Below are positions 30,042 to 42,440 of a DNA stretch of 64,000 bases, piece by piece. Below the pieces are notes generated by a model that saw only the letters and a list, made by a program, of their open reading frames with translations, searched no databases and was not told the DNA's origin. The stretch spans positions 62,001 to 126,000 of the forward strand of contig NZ_FOJP01000014.1 of NCBI RefSeq assembly GCF_900111835.1, read 5' to 3'. Made by a program: the position numbers and the translations under genes. This stretch comes from Metapseudomonas otitidis. GTDB lineage: Bacteria > Pseudomonadota > Gammaproteobacteria > Pseudomonadales > Pseudomonadaceae. The stretch's first letter is position 1, and every line of letters begins with the position of its first letter.

Positions 30042-31589
30042 ATGGGAAATGCGGTAGTGAGCCTTCAACTCGAAGGCCTGGGGTCCACCCTCGCCAGTCG
30101 GCCCCAGTTGCACGTGGAAAGCCTTGGAACCAATAGCCAGAAAAAACGAATCCTCTTCGTCACCTCGGAGTTCGCCGACCTGGTCAAGGTCGGTGGCCTG
30201 GGGGACGTTTCCGCTGCCCTGCCCCGAGCCCTCGCCTCCCGCCACGACATCCGCGTGCTGATCCCCGGCTACCGCTCGGTGCTGCACAGCGGCCACCCGA
30301 TCCGGGTCATCGGCCGCCTGCCGGGGCACGCCGCCCTGCCGCCCTGCCGGGTCGGGCGCATGGACCTGCCGGACGGGCTGATCGTCTACGTGCTGATCTG
30401 CCCCGAGCTGTACGAGCGCGAAGGCACCCCCTATGGCGACGCCCATGGCCGCGACTGGGCCGACAACCACATCCGCTTCGCCCGCCTGGGCCTGGCCGCC
30501 GCCGACCTCGCCGGCGGCCAGGCCGGCCTCAGCTGGGTGCCCGAACTGGTGCACGCCAACGACTGGCCCAGCGGCCTGGCACCGGCCTACCTGGCCTGGC
30601 GCGGCCAGGCCACCCCCAGCGTGTTCACCATCCACAACCTGGCCTACCAGGGCCTCTGCGACCCCCACAGCGCCCCCGAGCTGGGCCTGCCGGAGCAGGC
30701 CTTCCGCCCCGAGAGCATGGAGTTCTACGGCAAGCTGTCGTTCCTCAAGGCCGGCATCGCCCACGCCCGGCACACCACCACGGTGAGCGACAACTACGCC
30801 CGCGAGATCACCACCGAGGCCTTCGGCTGCGGCCTGGAAGGCATGCTGCGCCAGCGCGTCGCCGAAGGCCGCCTGAGCGGCATCACCAACGGCATCGACG
30901 AGAGCTGGGACCCGCGCAGCGACACCCACCTGGTGGAAGGCTTCGCCCCCCGCGCCTGGCAGGGCAAGCAGGCCAACCGCCGCTACGTGGAGCAGCTCTA
31001 CGGCCTGGACAGCGAACCCGCCCCGCTGTTCGCCGTGGTCTCGCGCCTGGTGCAGCAGAAAGGCATCGACCTGACCCTGGAGATCGCCGACCGCATCGTC
31101 GCCCAGGGCGGCCGCCTGGCGGTGATCGGCCGTGGCGAGCCCGAGCTGGAGCTGGCCATGGAGGCCCTGGCGCAGCGTCATGCCGGGCGCATCGGCGTGC
31201 GTGTCGGCTTCAACGAGACCGACGCCCGCCGCCTGTTCGCCGCCAGCGATTTCCTGCTCATGCCGTCGCGCTTCGAGCCCTGCGGCCTGAGCCAGATGTA
31301 CGCCCAGCGCTTCGGCTCCCTGCCCATCGCCCGCTGCACCGGCGGCCTGGCGGACACCATCGAGGACGGCGTCACCGGCTTCCTGTTCCGCGAGCCCGAT
31401 GCTGCCAGCTACTGGGACGCCGTGCAGCGCGCGCTGAACGTCTACCGCCACCCCGAGCTGCTGGACGCCATGCGCTGCCAGGCCATGGCCGCGCCGCTGT
31501 TCTGGCGCGAGTCGGTGCTGCCCTACGACCAGCTCTACCAGCGGCTGATCGGCCAGCGCGTCACCCTCGCCAGCGGAGGGGCGCGCTGA
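30042..31589 (+). CDS. glgA: Glycogen synthase
   Basis: This GT5 enzyme of about 515 residues extends alpha-1,4-glucan from a sugar nucleotide. It has the donor-binding KVGGLGDVSAALPRAL motif (about 49-65), HANDWPSGLAPAYL, SRLVQQKGIDLTLEI, and the acid/base region PSRFEPCGLSQMYAQRFG. About 30 additional residues lie before the usual family start at KKRILFVTSE. The ATG at 30042 has CGGAGGA upstream. It leads a ten-gene operon, and its TGA shares a base with the treZ ATG. Confidence 0.93.
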   Translation: MGNAVVSLQLEGLGSTLASRPQLHVESLGTNSQKKRILFVTSEFADLVKVGGLGDVSAALPRALASRHDIRVLIPGYRSVLHSGHPIRVIGRLPGHAALPPCRVGRMDLPDGLIVYVLICPELYEREGTPYGDAHGRDWADNHIRFARLGLAAADLAGGQAGLSWVPELVHANDWPSGLAPAYLAWRGQATPSVFTIHNLAYQGLCDPHSAPELGLPEQAFRPESMEFYGKLSFLKAGIAHARHTTTVSDNYAREITTEAFGCGLEGMLRQRVAEGRLSGITNGIDESWDPRSDTHLVEGFAPRAWQGKQANRRYVEQLYGLDSEPAPLFAVVSRLVQQKGIDLTLEIADRIVAQGGRLAVIGRGEPELELAMEALAQRHAGRIGVRVGFNETDARRLFAASDFLLMPSRFEPCGLSQMYAQRFGSLPIARCTGGLADTIEDGVTGFLFREPDAASYWDAVQRALNVYRHPELLDAMRCQAMAAPLFWRESVLPYDQLYQRLIGQRVTLASGGAR

Positions 31590-33352
31590 TGTACCCGGTC
31601 ACCCGCAGCCACGGCGCCTGGCTCCAGGACGACGGCAGCACCCGTTTCGCGCTCTGGGCACCGGACGCCCGCCAGGTGGAACTGCGCCTCGCCTCGGGCG
31701 AGACCCACCCCATGGCACCCCACGCCGACGGCTGGTACAGCGTGCAGCTGCCGGTGGGGGGCGGCACCGCCTACCGCTTCCGCATCGACGGCGAACTGGA
31801 GGTGCCCGACCCGGCCTCGCGCCGCCAGCTGGACGACGTGCACGGCGACAGCGAAGTGCAGGACCCGTCCCGCTACGCCTGGCGCTGCACCGAGTGGAAC
31901 GGGCGCCCCTGGCACGAAGCGGTGATCTACGAACTGCACGTCGGCCTGCTCGGCGGTTTCAGTCAGGTCACCGCCCTGCTGCCCGGCCTCGCCGAACTGG
32001 GGGTGACCGCCATCGAACTGATGCCCCTGGCCGAATTCCCCGGCGCGCGCAACTGGGGCTACGACGGCGTGCTGCCGTTCGCCCCGGAATCCTCCTACGG
32101 CACCCCCGACGAGCTGCGCGCCCTGGTGGACCGTGCCCACGAGCTGGGCCTGATGGTGCTGGTGGACGTGGTCTACAACCACTTCGGCCCGGACGGCAAC
32201 TACCTCGGCCGCTACGCCGGCGCCTTCTTCCGCGACGACCGCCACACCCCCTGGGGACCGGCCATCGACTTCCGCCGCGTGCAGGTGCGCGACTTCTTCT
32301 GCGAGAACGCGCTGATGTGGCTGCTGGACTACCGCATGGACGGCCTGCGCCTGGACGCGGTGCACGCCATCCCCGACCGGGACTTCCTCGTCGAGCTGGC
32401 CGACCGCGTGCGCCGCGCCACCGCCGGGCGCCACGTGCACCTGGTGCTGGAGAACGAAGACAACGCCGCCAGCCTGCTGGAACAGGGCTTCGACGCCCAG
32501 TGGAACGACGACGGCCACAACGTGCTGCACGTGCTGCTCACCGGCGAGGACGAGGGCTACTACGCCGACTTCGCTCGCGAACCCACCAGCCACCTGGCCC
32601 GCTGCCTGGGCGAGGGCTTCGTCTACCAGGGCGAGACCAGCCCGCGCGGCGCCCAGCGCGGCGAACCCAGCGCGCACCTGCCGCCCACCGCCTTCGTGCT
32701 GTTCCTGCAGAACCACGACCAGGTGGGCAACCGCGCCCTGGGCGAGCGCCTGGCCAGCCTGGCGGAACCCGCCGCACTGCGGGCCAGCGTCGCCCTGCTG
32801 CTGCTCAGCCCCATGGTGCCGCTGCTGTTCATGGGCGAGGAATGGGGCTCCGAGCAGCCCTTCCTGTACTTCACCTCCCACAACGAAGCCCTCGGCCAGG
32901 CCGTGCGCGAAGGCCGCCGCGCCGAGTTCGCCGCCTTCAGCGCCTTCACCCGGCCCGAGCAGCGGGACGCCATCCCCGACCCCAACGACTTCTCCACCTT
33001 CAGCCGCTCCATGCCCGACAGCGCTGCTGCAACCGAAGCCGATGCCGAGGCCTGGCGCCGGCTCTACCAGCGCCTGCTGCAGGTGCGCCATGCCCACCTG
33101 GTGCCGCGCCTGCCAGGCAGCCAGGCCATCGGCGCGCGGGTGCTGGAGGACAAGGCCGTCTCCGCCGGCTGGCGGCTGGGCGACGGCAGCCACCTGCGCA
33201 TCGACCTGAACCTCTCGGCGGTCACCGTGCGCACCCCGCTGCCCCACCCCGAGGCCCGCACCCTGCACGCCGACGGCATCGACGACGCCGACTACCGCCA
33301 GGGCGTGCTGCCGCCCCACAGCGTGGTGGTCACCCTGGAGGACCCGCGATGA
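31589..33352 (+). CDS. treZ: Malto-oligosyltrehalose trehalohydrolase
   Basis: This 587-residue GH13 enzyme releases trehalose from maltooligosyl-trehalose. An N-terminal CBM48-like module (RFALWAPDARQVELRLASG) precedes the TIM barrel with VVYNHFGPDGNYL, nucleophile Asp in YRMDGLRLDAVHAI, acid Glu in VHLVLENEDN, and FLQNHDQVGNRALG. It starts on the last base of the glgA stop and shares ATGA with malQ. With treY it forms the glucan-to-trehalose route. Confidence 0.93.
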   Translation: MYPVTRSHGAWLQDDGSTRFALWAPDARQVELRLASGETHPMAPHADGWYSVQLPVGGGTAYRFRIDGELEVPDPASRRQLDDVHGDSEVQDPSRYAWRCTEWNGRPWHEAVIYELHVGLLGGFSQVTALLPGLAELGVTAIELMPLAEFPGARNWGYDGVLPFAPESSYGTPDELRALVDRAHELGLMVLVDVVYNHFGPDGNYLGRYAGAFFRDDRHTPWGPAIDFRRVQVRDFFCENALMWLLDYRMDGLRLDAVHAIPDRDFLVELADRVRRATAGRHVHLVLENEDNAASLLEQGFDAQWNDDGHNVLHVLLTGEDEGYYADFAREPTSHLARCLGEGFVYQGETSPRGAQRGEPSAHLPPTAFVLFLQNHDQVGNRALGERLASLAEPAALRASVALLLLSPMVPLLFMGEEWGSEQPFLYFTSHNEALGQAVREGRRAEFAAFSAFTRPEQRDAIPDPNDFSTFSRSMPDSAAATEADAEAWRRLYQRLLQVRHAHLVPRLPGSQAIGARVLEDKAVSAGWRLGDGSHLRIDLNLSAVTVRTPLPHPEARTLHADGIDDADYRQGVLPPHSVVVTLEDPR

Positions 33353-35418
33353 GCGACGCCCAGCTGGAAGCCCTGGCCACGGCGGCAGGGTTCAGCGTCC
33401 ACTGGACCGACGCCGACGGTCGCCCGCAACAGGTCGCTCCCGACAGCCTGCGCGCGCTGCTGGAGGCCCTCGGCTACCCGGCCCAGAGCGAGCAGCAGAT
33501 CGCCGGCAGCCTGGCGCACCTGCAGGCCCGGCATGAGGCCGCCACCCTGCCCCGGCTGCTGACCCTGGACCAGGGCCAGCCCCTGGCACTCGCCGCCCAT
33601 GCCCGGCCCGGCGCCGCTTTCCGCGTCCAGTTGGAGGACGGCGGCGTGGTGGATGGCCACCTGGACGACCAGGCACGCCTGCCCGCCCTCACCGCCTGGG
33701 GCTACCACCAGCTGCACCTGGGCGACCAGGCGGTGACCCTCGCCGTCGCCCCGCCGGCCTGCCCCAGCGTCGCCCAGCTCAGCGACCACCGCCGCCGCCA
33801 CATCTGGGGCCTGGCGGCCCAGCTGTACGGCCTGCGCCGCCCCGGCGACGGCGGCCTGGGGGACACCCAGGCCCTGGAAGAGCTGGTGCGCAGCGCCGCC
33901 GCCCAGGGCGCCGACGCCATCGCCCTGAGCCCGGTGCACGCCATGTTCAGCGCCGACCTGCAGCGCTACAGCCCCTATTCGCCCTCCAGCCGCCTGCTGT
34001 TCAACGTGCTGCACGCCGCGCCGGCCAGCATCCTCGGCGACCGCGCCTGGCGCGAGGCGGTCCTCGCCACCGGCCTCGGCCCCGAGCTGCAACGCCTGGA
34101 GTCCCTGCCGCTGGTGGACTGGCCGGCCGCCTCCGCCGCGCGCCTGCAGCTGCTGCGCCAGCTCTACCAGGGCTTCGCCGCCGGGGAGAACCTGCACAGC
34201 GTCGACTTCGACAGCTTCTGCCAGCACGCCGGCGACGCCCTGTTGCAGCACTGCCGCTTCGAAGCCCTGCACGGTTTCATGAGCCGCAGCGGCCTGCCCA
34301 CCGACTGGCGCACCTGGCCGGAGCCCTACCGCGACCCCGCCAGCCCGGCGGTGCTGCGTTTCGCCGAAGAGCATGCCGACGAGGTGCGCTTCCACGCCTT
34401 CGCCCAGTGGCTGGTGGCGCGCGGGCTGGACCGCGCCCAGAGTGCCGCGCGCGGTGCCGGCATGGCCGTCGGGCTGATCGCCGACCTGGCCGTGGGCGCC
34501 GACGGTGCCGGCAGCCAGGCCTGGGCGCGTCAGGCCGAACTGCTGCCGTCGCTGACGGTGGGCGCCCCGCCGGACATCCTCAACCGCAGCGGCCAGGCCT
34601 GGGGCATCTCCGCCTTCTCCCCCGAGGGCCTGCGCCAACAGGGCTTCCGCGCCTTCATCGAGATGCTGCGGGCCAACCTCGCCCACGCCGGCGGCCTGCG
34701 CATCGACCACGTGATGGGCCTGCAGCGCCTCTGGGTCCTGCCGGAAGGCGCCGATCCCCGGCATGGCGCCTACCTCAACTACCCCCGCGAAGACCTGCTG
34801 CGCCTGCTCTGCCTGGAAGCCACACGCCACCGCGCGCTGATCGTCGGTGAAGACCTCGGCACCGTGCCCGAGGGGCTGCGCGAAGCCCTTGGCCGGCGGC
34901 TGATCCTCGGCATGCGCGTGCTGCTGTTCGAACAGGCCGACGGTCGCTTCACGCCGCCCGACGCCTGGCCGGCGGATGCCCTGGCCACCACCACCACCCA
35001 CGACCTGCCGACCCTGCGTGGCTGGCTCGCCGGGCGCGACATCCACTGGCGCGAGGCCGCCGGCCAGACCCGGCCCGAGCAGGCCGAGGCCGACCGTGAG
35101 CACCGCCAGCGGGAACGCCAGGCCCTGGAAAGCGCCCTGCACGCCAGCGGCCAGCGCCACGGCCAGGCCCCCGAAGACGACCTCGATGCGGCCATCGCCT
35201 TCATCGGCAGGACCCCCGCCCCCCTGGTGCTGCTGCCCCTGGAGGACGCCGTCGGCAGCGAAGAGCAACCCAACCTCCCCGGCCCCGGCGACCTGCACCC
35301 CAACTGGCGTCGGCGCTGGCCGGAAGCCGCCGCCAGCCTGCTCGAACGCCCCGAGGTGAGCGCCCGCCTGCAGCGCCTCGACCACACCCGCCGGCAACAG
35401 GAACACCCCCATGACTGA
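33349..35418 (+). CDS. malQ: 4-alpha-glucanotransferase (amylomaltase)
   Basis: This 689-residue GH77 enzyme moves glucan segments between chains. Core motifs are AISPVHAMFSADLQRYSPYSPSSRLLFN (substrate region, seen in the form IALSPVHAM), nucleophile Asp in GGLRIDHVMGLQRLW, acid Glu in LIVGEDLGTVPEGLREALG, and TTTTHDLPTLRGWLAGRD. The N-terminal 140 residues are the extra domain of long bacterial MalQ. The start overlaps the treZ stop (ATGA) and the end overlaps treY by 8 bases. It recycles short maltodextrins left by TreYZ and GlgX. Confidence 0.93.
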   Translation: MSDAQLEALATAAGFSVHWTDADGRPQQVAPDSLRALLEALGYPAQSEQQIAGSLAHLQARHEAATLPRLLTLDQGQPLALAAHARPGAAFRVQLEDGGVVDGHLDDQARLPALTAWGYHQLHLGDQAVTLAVAPPACPSVAQLSDHRRRHIWGLAAQLYGLRRPGDGGLGDTQALEELVRSAAAQGADAIALSPVHAMFSADLQRYSPYSPSSRLLFNVLHAAPASILGDRAWREAVLATGLGPELQRLESLPLVDWPAASAARLQLLRQLYQGFAAGENLHSVDFDSFCQHAGDALLQHCRFEALHGFMSRSGLPTDWRTWPEPYRDPASPAVLRFAEEHADEVRFHAFAQWLVARGLDRAQSAARGAGMAVGLIADLAVGADGAGSQAWARQAELLPSLTVGAPPDILNRSGQAWGISAFSPEGLRQQGFRAFIEMLRANLAHAGGLRIDHVMGLQRLWVLPEGADPRHGAYLNYPREDLLRLLCLEATRHRALIVGEDLGTVPEGLREALGRRLILGMRVLLFEQADGRFTPPDAWPADALATTTTHDLPTLRGWLAGRDIHWREAAGQTRPEQAEADREHRQRERQALESALHASGQRHGQAPEDDLDAAIAFIGRTPAPLVLLPLEDAVGSEEQPNLPGPGDLHPNWRRRWPEAAASLLERPEVSARLQRLDHTRRQQEHPHD

Positions 35419-38206
35419 ACTGCGTGCCACGCTGCGCCTGCAACTGCACGCCGGCTTCACCCTCGACGACGCCCGCGCCCAGGTGCCCTACTTCGCCCGT
35501 CTCGGCGTGAGCCACCTGTACCTGTCGCCCGTGCTCCAGGCCCGGGCCGGCTCCACCCACGGCTACGACGTGGTCGACCCCACCCGGGTCAACCCCGAGC
35601 TGGGCGGCGAGCCGGCCCTGGAGCGCCTGGTGGCCGCCCTGCGCGAACACCACATGGGGCTCATCCTCGACCTGGTGCCCAACCACATGGCCGTGGGCGG
35701 CGGCGACAACCCATGGTGGCTGGACGTGCTCGAATGGGGCCGCGCCAGCCCCTACGCGCAGTTCTTCGACATCCAGTGGCAATCCCACGACCCGCTGCTG
35801 CGCGGGCAGCTGCTGATCCCCTTCCTGCGCAGCGACTACGCGGAAGTCCTCGCCGCCGGCGAGGTGCGCCTGCATTACGACGGCAGCAGCGGCGCGCTCT
35901 ACGCCCAGCATTTCGACCACCGCTTCCCGCTCTGGCCGGCCACCTACGGCGAGGTGCTGCGGCGCGCCGACGACCCGGCATTGCAGGCCCTGGCCGCCAG
36001 CTTCGACGCCCTCGAAGGCTCCGTCGACGCCTGGCAGCGCGCCCGTGAGCTGCGCCAGGCCCTGGGCCGCGCCGCGCCGACCGGCGAGGCACTGGCGAAC
36101 GCCCTGGCGGCGTTCCGGGGCGATGACCCGGCGGGCTTCGAACGCCTTCACGCCCTGCTGGAGCGCCAGCACTACCGCCTGGCCAGCTGGCGCACCGCCG
36201 CCGACGACATCAACTGGCGGCGCTTCTTCGACATCAACGAGCTGGGCGGCCTGCGGGTGGAACGCCCGGAGGTGTTCGAAGCGGTGCATGCCAAGGTCTT
36301 CGAGCTGATCCAGCGCGGCCTGGTGGACGGGCTGCGCCTGGACCACGTCGACGGCCTGGCCGACCCGCGCGGCTACTGCCGCCGCCTGCGCCGCCGGGTG
36401 CAGCGGCTGGCGGCACAACGCCCGGCCGGCCTGGCGGAGCAGCCCTTCCCCCTCTACGTGGAGAAGATCCTCGGCCCCGACGAGGCGCTGCCCGGCGACT
36501 GGCAGGTGGACGGCACCACCGGCTACGAATTCATGAACCAGGTGTCGCTGCTGCAGCACTCGCCCCTCGGCGAGTTGCAGCTGTGCGGCCTGTGGAGCGA
36601 GACCAGCGGGCGTTCGCCGCGCTTCCTCGACGAGGTCCGCGAGGCCCGCGAACTGATCCTCGGCAGCAACCTCGCCGGCGACCTGGAGAACCTCGCCCAG
36701 GCCCTGCTGCAGGTGGCGCGCAGCGACCTGGCGACCCGCGACCTGACCCTCGGCGGCATCCGCCGGGCGCTGCACGCGCTGATCGGCCAGTTCAGCGTCT
36801 ACCGCACCTACGTCAACGCCTGCGGCCGCTCCGCCCAGGACCAGCGGCTGTTCCGCCAGGCCTTCGACGCGGCCTGCGCCGAACTGGGCGACGCCGACCG
36901 CCCGCTGCTCGACCACCTGGAGCGCTGGCTCGGCGGCGAACCGCTGCGGGCCGTGCCCCTGGCCCAGCGCCGGCTGCGCCGGCAGGTGGTGGCGCGCTTC
37001 CAGCAGCTCACCGCCCCGGCGGCGGCCAAGGCCGTGGAGGACACCGCCTGCTACCGCTCGGCGGTGCTGCTCTCGCGCAACGACGTGGGCTTCGACCCGC
37101 AACGCTTCAGCGCCCCGCTGGAGGCCTTCCACGCGGCCTGCCAGGCCCGCGCGCAGAGCTTCCCGGACAACCTGCTGACCACCGCCACCCATGACCACAA
37201 GCGCGGCGAGGACAGCCGTGCGCGCCTGGCGGTGCTCAGCGAGCGCGCTGCCTGGTTCGCCGAGTGCTGCGAACAGTGGCGGCGCCTGGCCGCGCCCCTG
37301 CGCGAAGCCACCGGCCCGCTGGCCATCAGCCCCGGCGACGAGCTGGTGCTCTACCAGTGCCTGCTAGGCAGTTGGCCGCTGGACCTGGCAGCCGACGACC
37401 ACGCCGGCCTCGCCGCCTACCGCGAGCGCCTGCTGCGCTGGCAGGAAAAGGCCCTGCGCGAAGCCAAGCTGCAGACCAGCTGGGGTGCCCCCAACGGCGA
37501 CTACGAGGGCGCCTGCCGCGCCTTCCTCGACAGCCTGCTGGGCAGCGATGCCGCCGCCCAGCTGCGTCGCGACATTGCCGACGCGGCCATGGCCATCGCC
37601 CCCGGCGGCGCCCTCAACGGGCTGGTGCAATGCCTGCTGCGCATGACCACGCCGGGGGTGCCGGACCTCTACCAGGGCACCGAGTTCTGGGACTTCAGCC
37701 TGGTGGACCCGGACAACCGCCGGCCGGTGGATTACGCCGCGCGCATCGACGCCCTGGGCACCCTGCGCGACCAGGCCGACCTGCTGCTGGGCTGGCGCGA
37801 CGGGCGCATCAAGCAGTGGCTGATCGGCAGCGTGCTGTCGGTGCGCTACGCCCGCGCCGGGCTGTTCGCCCGGGGCGACTACCAGCCGCTGCCGGTGCAC
37901 GGCGAACACGCCGAGCGGGTGATCGCCTTCGCCCGCCAGCGCGACGGCGAGTACCTGGTGGTGATCGCCCCGCGCCTGGTGGATGCCTTGCTGGAAGGCA
38001 CCGAGGTGCCCCAGGTGCCGCCCCTGCGCTGGGGCGACACCCGCGTGGAGCTGCCCTTCGACCCGGCCACCGGCGCCCTCGCCGGTGTGTTCAGCCGCGA
38101 GCCGCCCCAGGTGGGCCCCGAAGGCCTGGCCCTGTCCCGGGCGCTCGCCGACTTCCCCGTCAACCTGCTGTGTTTCCGCCCCCATGCCACAGGAGTCATG
38201 CCATGA
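35411..38206 (+). CDS. treY: Maltooligosyl trehalose synthase
   Basis: This 931-residue GH13 enzyme turns the reducing end of a maltodextrin into an alpha,alpha-1,1-linked trehalose end. It begins with LRLQLHAGFTLDDARAQVPYFARLGVSHLYLSPVLQAR (read as the family opening). It has GLILDLVPNHMAVGG, nucleophile Asp in GLRLDHVDGLADPRGY, acid Glu in LYVEKILGPDEALP, and TTATHDHKRGEDSRARL. Length is normal for TreY. It overlaps malQ by 8 bases and the DUF2934 gene by ATGA. Confidence 0.93.
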   Translation: MTELRATLRLQLHAGFTLDDARAQVPYFARLGVSHLYLSPVLQARAGSTHGYDVVDPTRVNPELGGEPALERLVAALREHHMGLILDLVPNHMAVGGGDNPWWLDVLEWGRASPYAQFFDIQWQSHDPLLRGQLLIPFLRSDYAEVLAAGEVRLHYDGSSGALYAQHFDHRFPLWPATYGEVLRRADDPALQALAASFDALEGSVDAWQRARELRQALGRAAPTGEALANALAAFRGDDPAGFERLHALLERQHYRLASWRTAADDINWRRFFDINELGGLRVERPEVFEAVHAKVFELIQRGLVDGLRLDHVDGLADPRGYCRRLRRRVQRLAAQRPAGLAEQPFPLYVEKILGPDEALPGDWQVDGTTGYEFMNQVSLLQHSPLGELQLCGLWSETSGRSPRFLDEVREARELILGSNLAGDLENLAQALLQVARSDLATRDLTLGGIRRALHALIGQFSVYRTYVNACGRSAQDQRLFRQAFDAACAELGDADRPLLDHLERWLGGEPLRAVPLAQRRLRRQVVARFQQLTAPAAAKAVEDTACYRSAVLLSRNDVGFDPQRFSAPLEAFHAACQARAQSFPDNLLTTATHDHKRGEDSRARLAVLSERAAWFAECCEQWRRLAAPLREATGPLAISPGDELVLYQCLLGSWPLDLAADDHAGLAAYRERLLRWQEKALREAKLQTSWGAPNGDYEGACRAFLDSLLGSDAAAQLRRDIADAAMAIAPGGALNGLVQCLLRMTTPGVPDLYQGTEFWDFSLVDPDNRRPVDYAARIDALGTLRDQADLLLGWRDGRIKQWLIGSVLSVRYARAGLFARGDYQPLPVHGEHAERVIAFARQRDGEYLVVIAPRLVDALLEGTEVPQVPPLRWGDTRVELPFDPATGALAGVFSREPPQVGPEGLALSRALADFPVNLLCFRPHATGVMP

Positions 38207-38517
38207 AAACCGACGATCAGCGCGTCCGCGAACTCGCCTACCAGATCTGGGAATCCGAGGGCCGTCCCCACGGCCAGGACGCTCGCCACTGGGAGATGGC
38301 ACGCAAGCTGGCCCAGCGCGAGAAGCCCCGCGACACCCCGCCGGAACCCACCTCGCGACCGGCCAGCAAGCCCCGGGCGGTGGACACCTCCTCCGGCCCG
38401 GTCACCCCCACCCGCCGCCCTCGGGCGGCCAAGCCCGCCGCCAGCGAGGCCGAGGAAAAGCCCGCCCTGCTGAAGAAACCCCGCGCCCCACGCACCCCCA
38501 AGACACCCAAAGCCTGA
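38203..38517 (+). CDS. DUF2934 protein
   Basis: This 104-residue cytosolic protein has an N-terminal DUF2934 motif (RVRELAYQIWESEGRPHGQDARHW) followed by a basic, Pro/Lys/Arg-rich disordered tail (KPRAPRTPKTPKA at the end). DUF2934 genes are regularly found inside glycogen/trehalose operons of Pseudomonas, but their role is unknown. The tail suggests binding to nucleic acid or to an acidic partner (inference). It shares ATGA with treY. Confidence 0.88.
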   Translation: MKTDDQRVRELAYQIWESEGRPHGQDARHWEMARKLAQREKPRDTPPEPTSRPASKPRAVDTSSGPVTPTRRPRAAKPAASEAEEKPALLKKPRAPRTPKTPKA

Positions 38518-38542
38518 CCCCAGGCCGTACAGGAGCCACCAC

Positions 38543-40668
<2,126 letters not shown>

Positions 40669-40669
<1 letters not shown>

Positions 40670-41691
40670 TGGCGGGCGGCTTCTTTCTCGACCGCCTGCG
40701 CCTTGCACTGGAACCCCTGCCGGTGGACGACACCGCCGCCCTCGGGCAGGCGCTGCGGGAGCTGGTGGTCGCCGGGCTGGACTGCCTGCCGCAACCCGGT
40801 GACGGCGCCACCCTGGACCGCTGGCGCGCCCTGGCCCGCGTCGCCGCGCGGGACCTGGGGCTGTGCAAGCTCTACGAGGGGCACACCGATGCCCTGGCCA
40901 TCCTCCACGAACTGGGGGCGGACGCACCGCCGCCGGACAGCACCTGGGGCACCTGGGCCGCCGAACCGCCGGACGCCCGGGTCCACCTCAACGGCCGCAC
41001 CACGTCCCAGGATGTGCGCCTGGATGGCCGCAAGGCCTGGTGTTCCGGCGCGCGGGTGCTTAGCCATGCGCTGCTCACCGCCTGGGCCGAGGACGGCAGC
41101 CAGCAACTGGTGGCCGTGGCCCTGGACCAGCCGGGCGTGGCCTTCGAGGACGGGGTCTGGCACGCCTGCGGCATGGGCACCACCGGCAGCCACAGCGTGC
41201 TCTTCGACCAGGCCCGGGGGCACTGCGTCGGCCCGGCGGACGGCTACCTGCACCGGCCGGGCTTCTGGCACGGCGGCGCCGGCATTGCCGCCTGCTGGTT
41301 CGGCGCCACCCAGGCGCTGGCCGAAGCCCTGCGCCGACGCTGCGCCGAGCAGGGCGAACCCCACGCCCTCGCCCACCTGGGTGCGGTTGACGCGCAGCTG
41401 TACGCCGCCGGCTGCGCCCTGGCCGATGCGGCGGAATGGATCGACGCCCACCCCCTGGAGGACGCCGAGCACATTGCCCGGCGCCTGCGTGCGGTGGTCG
41501 AGGTGGCCGCCGAAGCCACCCTGCTGCATGTCGGCCACGCACTGGGCGCGGCGCCCTATTGCCTGGACCCGCACCTGGCGAGGCTGCTCGCCGACCTGCC
41601 GGTGTACCTGCGGCAGAGCCACGCCGAACGGGACCTGGCGGCATTGGGCCAACTGGCCGCCCAGGCGCCGGCCGGAGGCTGGCTGCCATGA
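40669..41691 (+). CDS. Acyl-CoA dehydrogenase-like flavoprotein
   Basis: This 340-residue protein has an acyl-CoA dehydrogenase layout: an N-terminal helical part with DLGLCKLYEGHTDALAIL, a middle beta region (RVHLNGRTTSQDVRLDGRKAWCSGARV, WHACGMGTTGSHSVLFDQARG) and a C-terminal helical bundle. It is shorter than usual, and I cannot find the standard catalytic Glu, so it may act on an unusual substrate. It starts on the last base of the glgX stop and shares ATGA with the PIG-L gene, forming a four-gene block of dehydrogenase, deacetylase, methyltransferase and glycosyltransferase. Confidence 0.78.
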
Positions 41692-42440
41692 GGGCCGACG
41701 CCGCCTGGGGCTTCGGCACGCCGCTGGCGGCCTGGCAGGCCTCGTCGCACCTGGCGCAGGTGCCCACCCTCGACGCAGCGGAAATGGTACGCCCCGGGCA
41801 ACGCGCGGTGATCGTCGCGCCCCATCCGGATGACGAGGTGCTTGGCTGCGGCGGGCTGATTCAGCAGCTGGCGCAGCTGGGGCGCGCGTGCCAGGTGATC
41901 GCCGTGACCGATGGCGAGGCCAGTCACCCGGGTTCCCGTGCCTGGCCGCCCAGCCACCTGGCCCGGGTACGCCCGGAGGAAAGCCGCGAGGCACTGCAGC
42001 GCCTGGTGCCGGACCGGGACATTCCCTGCTGGCGGGCCGGCCTGCCGGACGGCGGGATCACTGCCGGTGAACAGGCGCTGGCCGACTGGCTCGGCCAGCG
42101 CCTGCGGGCAGACGACGTGGTGTTCACCACCTGGCGCGGGGACGGCCATCCGGACCACGAGGCCTGTGGCCGGGCCACCCTGGCCGCTGCCCAGGCGGTG
42201 GGCTGCCACGTCTGCGAGTACCCGGTGTGGGCCTGGCACTGGGCCACGCCGGAGGACCCGCGCCTGCCCTGGGAGCGGGCCCGTCGGCTGCCCCTCGCCC
42301 CCTACCAACGGGCGCGCAAGCAGCGGGCGGTAGCGGCCTTCGCCAGCCAGCTGGACGCCTCGCCGGACGGCCACGGGCCGATCCTCGACGACGCGGCCCT
42401 GGCGCGCCTGCTGCAACCCTTCGAACTGGTGTTCATATGA
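41688..42440 (+). CDS. PIG-L/LmbE-family deacetylase
   Basis: This protein of about 250 residues has the zinc site of the LmbE/PIG-L family: APHPDDEVLGCGGLI (about 44-58) and GDGHPDHEACGRATL (about 143-157). These enzymes remove N-acetyl groups from sugars such as GlcNAc in glycolipids or mycothiol-type compounds. It shares ATGA with genes on both sides, so expression is coupled. In related bacteria deacetylase and methyltransferase of this kind can be fused, which supports a joint pathway. The substrate is unknown. Confidence 0.87.
   Translation: MRADAAWGFGTPLAAWQASSHLAQVPTLDAAEMVRPGQRAVIVAPHPDDEVLGCGGLIQQLAQLGRACQVIAVTDGEASHPGSRAWPPSHLARVRPEESREALQRLVPDRDIPCWRAGLPDGGITAGEQALADWLGQRLRADDVVFTTWRGDGHPDHEACGRATLAAAQAVGCHVCEYPVWAWHWATPEDPRLPWERARRLPLAPYQRARKQRAVAAFASQLDASPDGHGPILDDAALARLLQPFELVFI

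Noticed and set aside
33292-35460. Long minus-strand open frame (722 codons) opposite malQ
   Set aside because: It is the mirror of a well-supported GH77 gene, with biased shadow composition and no recognisable motif.
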